Shown piece after piece: positions 34,527-37,244 of a DNA stretch of 37,244 nucleotides. Position numbers and translations under genes: made by a program. Source of the stretch: Hyphomicrobiaceae bacterium (GTDB lineage Bacteria > Pseudomonadota > Alphaproteobacteria > Rhizobiales > HXMU1428-3). The DNA lies in contig JAJFHF010000013.1 of NCBI GenBank assembly GCA_021775775.1, positions 1 to 37,244 of the forward strand. The letters are read 5' to 3'. A model generated the notes under the pieces. The model did no database searches. It worked only from the letters and a program-made list of their open reading frames with translations, and had not been told where the DNA came from. Every line of letters starts with the position of its first letter. Within the stretch, counting starts at the first letter, position 1.

Positions 34527-35185
34527 GCGCTAAATTCTCCGTAGATTCTCAGACTAATCGCATGTATGTGAAGGACAGTAATGGAGATACAGTATTCGAC
34601 ACAAGTGAGCCTATGCCAGCTTTGTTTGACACAAACGGTTTAACTTTTAACAACGTGAATGTTGATTTCCCCAAGCTAGGAAACGAAGAGGTTAGATACG
34701 ACAATGAATCGTGTGACAACAACTATCGCGGCTGGTACAGAGTTGAAGCGGCTACCTGGTCACACGTCTATGATTTAGGGCCAGCCAACAGCGACACAAA
34801 CGTTTACTGGGTTAAAATAAGAGGGGTTCGCACATCTCTTCCTTGGTTGCGCCGCTATGCTGGTTCTTGCGATTCAGTCTCATTTAATTATTTCGTCCTT
34901 TTCCCTGAAAATAAATGGATAAGCCTTAACGGGAGTATGCTTTTAGAAGTTTCTGGGGCTGGTGGAAACAACAGCGGGCCTAGCCACCCTTGGCTCACAA
35001 GGATGATATCGGTTTACCGATCAGGAAGTAGGTGGAAATTAGAGGCCAACCACTCAAACAGATACTATTACGATGATGATATCACAGATTCACCATCTAT
35101 GAACTCAAGCGATGTGCGTCACGGTAGAATGGCTTCTTCTTATCAATTTGATATTAGAATTTTGCCTGGACGTTTTACAAAATAG
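34523..35185 (+). CDS. Tail fibre-associated protein with TTG start
   Basis: 220 residues. Translation best begins at TTG 34523, which overlaps the previous stop (TTGA), because SAKFSVDSQTNRMYVKDSNGDTVFDTSEPMPALF directly follows. This is a motif of phage genes that record virion surface proteins (x-S-V-D-x-x-T-x-R-x-x-V-K-x-x-x-G-x-x-x-F-D-T-S-E-x-x-P-A-L). AGGTG lies 6-7 bases before. The C terminus is tyrosine- and aromatic-rich (SNRYYYDDDITDSP). Function unknown. Confidence 0.6.
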   Translation: MSAKFSVDSQTNRMYVKDSNGDTVFDTSEPMPALFDTNGLTFNNVNVDFPKLGNEEVRYDNESCDNNYRGWYRVEAATWSHVYDLGPANSDTNVYWVKIRGVRTSLPWLRRYAGSCDSVSFNYFVLFPENKWISLNGSMLLEVSGAGGNNSGPSHPWLTRMISVYRSGSRWKLEANHSNRYYYDDDITDSPSMNSSDVRHGRMASSYQFDIRILPGRFTK

Positions 35186-35194
35186 GCTCTCACT

Positions 35195-36433
35195 ATGACA
35201 ACAAACAATACAATTCACCCCCTCTATGAGCGGGGCACAATATCACTCATACAAAATTCTGAGTTTATCACTGGGAGCGGCACCTTTTGGCAGCATCGTA
35301 TTTTAAAATACGGTCAGCTTAACGTTCACGGGCAGGTAGGGCCTTTTTATATTAAAGAGGTTATATCTGATACCCAAATAAGAATTAATAGGCCGTGGCC
35401 TTACGTGTCGATGCCTGAGGCCAATTACATTATATTTTCTCAGCACGGTTCAATTACAGACGCAATCCTCCATGACATAGTGGCAGCTGCCCAACAGAGA
35501 GCGGAGAAAAGCTTAGCTGTGCATGTGTTTCAGCCGCATGAGATAGATGTAAATGGCGACCCCCTTGATGTCGTTGGCAATGATTATGACCTTGGTTACT
35601 TGCTAGACCAGGAAGGAAATATTTTAACAAGTTGGCAAAAGCTGGGCGGGGAATGGGGAGATGGTGCAGATCTGAAAGGGGGCAAGGGCGACACAGGGAC
35701 ACTTGCCGTTGGTCAGGTCAACACTGGTCAGCCAGGGTCAAATGCGAGCGTTACAAATAGCGGAACCAACCAAGAAGCTATCTTTGACTTTACTATTCCC
35801 CGCGGCAATCAAGGTGAGCAAGGCCCATCAGGTCAACTTACCGTTGGCCAGGTTACGACAGGTTCACCAGGAACAGACGTTGAAGTTGTAAATTCAGGAA
35901 CGACAGAAAACGCGGCTCTCGACTTTATAATTCCACGCGGTGATCAAGGCCCTTCAGGCAAGTTATCTGTCGGCCAAGTCACAACTGGTGCAGCGAATAC
36001 AGATGTTGTTGTTACAAATACAGGCACTCTAGAAAATGCGATAATGAACTTTACTATCCCACGCGGTTCCAAGGGAAACAAGGGAGACGAAGGGGCCCAG
36101 GGCAACCCCGGACCCGCCTTAGTTGTAGAGGTTGAAGGTCCTTTTGCTGATCGTAGTCTTTACGACAATGAGCCCAAAGGCTTCTCATTTTTCGCAACGG
36201 ATCAAAACTCAATTTACCATCGTAATTCTGACACTGCCGGTACATGGATCGGGCCGATCGCGGTCGGGACATTAAAGCCAATTTTTTATGGGTTTAGAGT
36301 TGACGAAAATTATAATTTCATAGTTGAGCAGCCAGATGGTGAAATTAATCTGGTTGATTACCCCTCCCACACAATATGCCCAGGCGTTTGCCAATTCACT
36401 TTGGAAAACGGGCAGTTAAAGCAAACTCTATAA
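35195..36433 (+). CDS. Collagen-like tail fibre with three repeat modules
   Basis: 412 residues. N-terminal beta domain (residues 1-165, with HPLYERGTISLIQNSEFITGSGTFW and VISDTQIRINRPWPY, typical of phage tail-attachment domains). Then three modules of about 43 residues beginning VGQV-T-TG and ending F-T-I-P-R-G-x-x-G-x-x-G (residues about 169-305), interleaved with collagen-like GxxG stretches. The C-terminal domain (after PGPALVVEVEGPFADRSLYDNEPKG) probably forms the trimer tip. A receptor-binding fibre; repeat number is likely to vary. Confidence 0.8.
   Translation: MTTNNTIHPLYERGTISLIQNSEFITGSGTFWQHRILKYGQLNVHGQVGPFYIKEVISDTQIRINRPWPYVSMPEANYIIFSQHGSITDAILHDIVAAAQQRAEKSLAVHVFQPHEIDVNGDPLDVVGNDYDLGYLLDQEGNILTSWQKLGGEWGDGADLKGGKGDTGTLAVGQVNTGQPGSNASVTNSGTNQEAIFDFTIPRGNQGEQGPSGQLTVGQVTTGSPGTDVEVVNSGTTENAALDFIIPRGDQGPSGKLSVGQVTTGAANTDVVVTNTGTLENAIMNFTIPRGSKGNKGDEGAQGNPGPALVVEVEGPFADRSLYDNEPKGFSFFATDQNSIYHRNSDTAGTWIGPIAVGTLKPIFYGFRVDENYNFIVEQPDGEINLVDYPSHTICPGVCQFTLENGQLKQTL
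35702..36103 (+). repeat. Three tandem coding repeats of about 130 bp in tail fibre
   Basis: The modules begin at about 35702, 35837 and 35963, each opening with the Val-Gly-Gln-Val stretch. Identity is clear at protein level and partial at DNA level, so they are old duplications kept for structure. Confidence 0.75.
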
Positions 36434-36445
36434 AGGAGATATTTA

Positions 36446-37244
36446 ATGAATGCGATTAATCATGGGCCTATTGCTGTTCGGTGGCGAGGGGGGTGGGTTA
36501 ATACTGAACAATATTATAGATTGAATCTGACAACATATATCAATGAAACATATATTGTGAAGAGCAATGTGCCAAATGACCCACCAATTGGCACATTACC
36601 AACTGATGTTGCTTACTTTGACAAAGTCATTGAAGATTCTGGAGCCAGCTTCAATCCATTGGCAGGGGGCTTTCTCGGTATTAATGCCACAGCTGACACA
36701 ACAAATCGTTTGTCTTTAAGCTCACCTGGCAGCCTGTTCGATCATGAGGGAGCCGGGCACCAACAAAAAATCAATAAAAACACCACAACAGATACGGCGA
36801 GTCAGCTCTATCAAACAGGTTCTTCCGGGCGTGCTGAACTTGGCCTGACCGGAGATGATGATTTTCATATGAAAGTCAGTCCAGATGGCACGACCTTTCA
36901 TGAAGGCATCGTAATTGATAAAGATACGGGCGCGTGCACTTTTCCCAATACAGCTATGGGTAAAGTTTTGCAAATTAAAACATTTTCAGACCCCACAGAT
37001 TACACGAGAACAGGAAACACTTATGCAAATATGGGTGCCCCCTTCACTGTTTCGCCAATTTCGACAACTTCCAGCTTGATAGTTATGTGGTGCGCTGATC
37101 TAGGAATTACTGCAGGTAGTGCGGATGATTTGGGGTTTCTTGTTTTCCCCCATTACTACAATTCATCTGACAGCACATATTATGCGGTTGGAATACCCAT
37201 GCGACAAAACCTAACCAATATAGCAAGCAGCACTGGTCAATCAG
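36446..37244 (+). CDS. Tail protein, DUF2793-like, cut by window end
   Basis: At least 266 residues, open to the window edge. ATG 36446 follows AAAGGAGATATTTA. The N-terminal WRGGWVNTEQYYRLNLTTYINETYIVKSNVP is like a small carbohydrate-binding module (W...Y...G/N...Y...). Further on SSPGSLFDHEGAGHQQKINKN and TASQLYQTGSSGRAELGLTGDDDFHMKVSPDGTTFHEGI match the end of DUF2793 proteins, common in alphaproteobacterial phages and gene transfer agents. It probably forms the outer tip of a tail fibre and may bind host sugars. Incomplete. Confidence 0.78.
   Translation, partial: MNAINHGPIAVRWRGGWVNTEQYYRLNLTTYINETYIVKSNVPNDPPIGTLPTDVAYFDKVIEDSGASFNPLAGGFLGINATADTTNRLSLSSPGSLFDHEGAGHQQKINKNTTTDTASQLYQTGSSGRAELGLTGDDDFHMKVSPDGTTFHEGIVIDKDTGACTFPNTAMGKVLQIKTFSDPTDYTRTGNTYANMGAPFTVSPISTTSSLIVMWCADLGITAGSADDLGFLVFPHYYNSSDSTYYAVGIPMRQNLTNIASSTGQS

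Overview
The window reads as most of a temperate, P22-like short-tailed phage (podovirus type) lying against a host tRNA-Lys(TTT) gene at the left edge. It carries a GcrA-family gene (a regulator otherwise known from Alphaproteobacteria), several DUF families and HTH genes of alphaproteobacterial type, and a tail gene ending in a DUF2793-like alphaproteobacterial module. The host is therefore probably an alphaproteobacterium of moderate GC; I cannot name a genus. The right end cuts through a tail gene. No integrase, holin or endolysin is visible, so these lie outside the window or are absent.

Layout. (1) 1-235: end of a host transcription unit, tRNA-Lys, probable attachment side. (2) 235-7416, minus strand: one tightly overlapping early operon driven by a promoter at 7628-7656. 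It holds an AlpA/Xis-like protein, a DUF6745 protein, many small zinc-ribbon and membrane proteins, an HNH/Ref-like nuclease, a DUF1367 protein and a Rad52-family annealing protein. (3) 7500-8570: immunity region with a short HTH repressor, a divergent Cro-like gene that appears leaderless, and at least four copies of a 19-bp operator (AATCTAA-N5-TTAGATT type). The operator sits inside the spacer of both early promoters. (4) 8575-15671, plus strand: GcrA-like gene, a second small HTH regulatory island on the minus strand, a replication initiator-like protein, a primase zinc-finger ORF out of frame with a Toprim-helicase ORF, and unknown late-early genes. (5) 15672-16438: about 770 bases with no convincing gene. 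It contains a strong terminator followed by eight consecutive, mostly long hairpins joined by linkers, three of which share the sequence CTAATTCAA. This is the most interesting element: a candidate giant structured phage RNA between the early and late regions. (6) 16439-37244, plus strand: late operon with terminase small and large subunits, P22-type portal, scaffold, coat, head completion proteins, gp10-like stabilisation protein, ejection proteins and a set of tail fibre genes. It is interrupted by two minus-strand accessory genes (a lipoprotein and a small membrane protein) with their own promoters.

How it works together. The repressor would shut the leftward and rightward early promoters through the shared operators. 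After induction the leftward operon supplies recombination and host-takeover functions and the rightward operon supplies replication. Late genes must be transcribed through several strong intrinsic terminators (15694-15724, 17022-17046, 21217-21243, 29918-29942, 31772-31796). This implies antitermination or internal promoters, and it makes the long structured RNA at the head of the late region especially worth study. About six genes or ORFs that are short and easily missed were read directly from the sequence, at 463-588, 843-878, 3967-4068, 4712-4876, 7043-7159 and 15299-15439.
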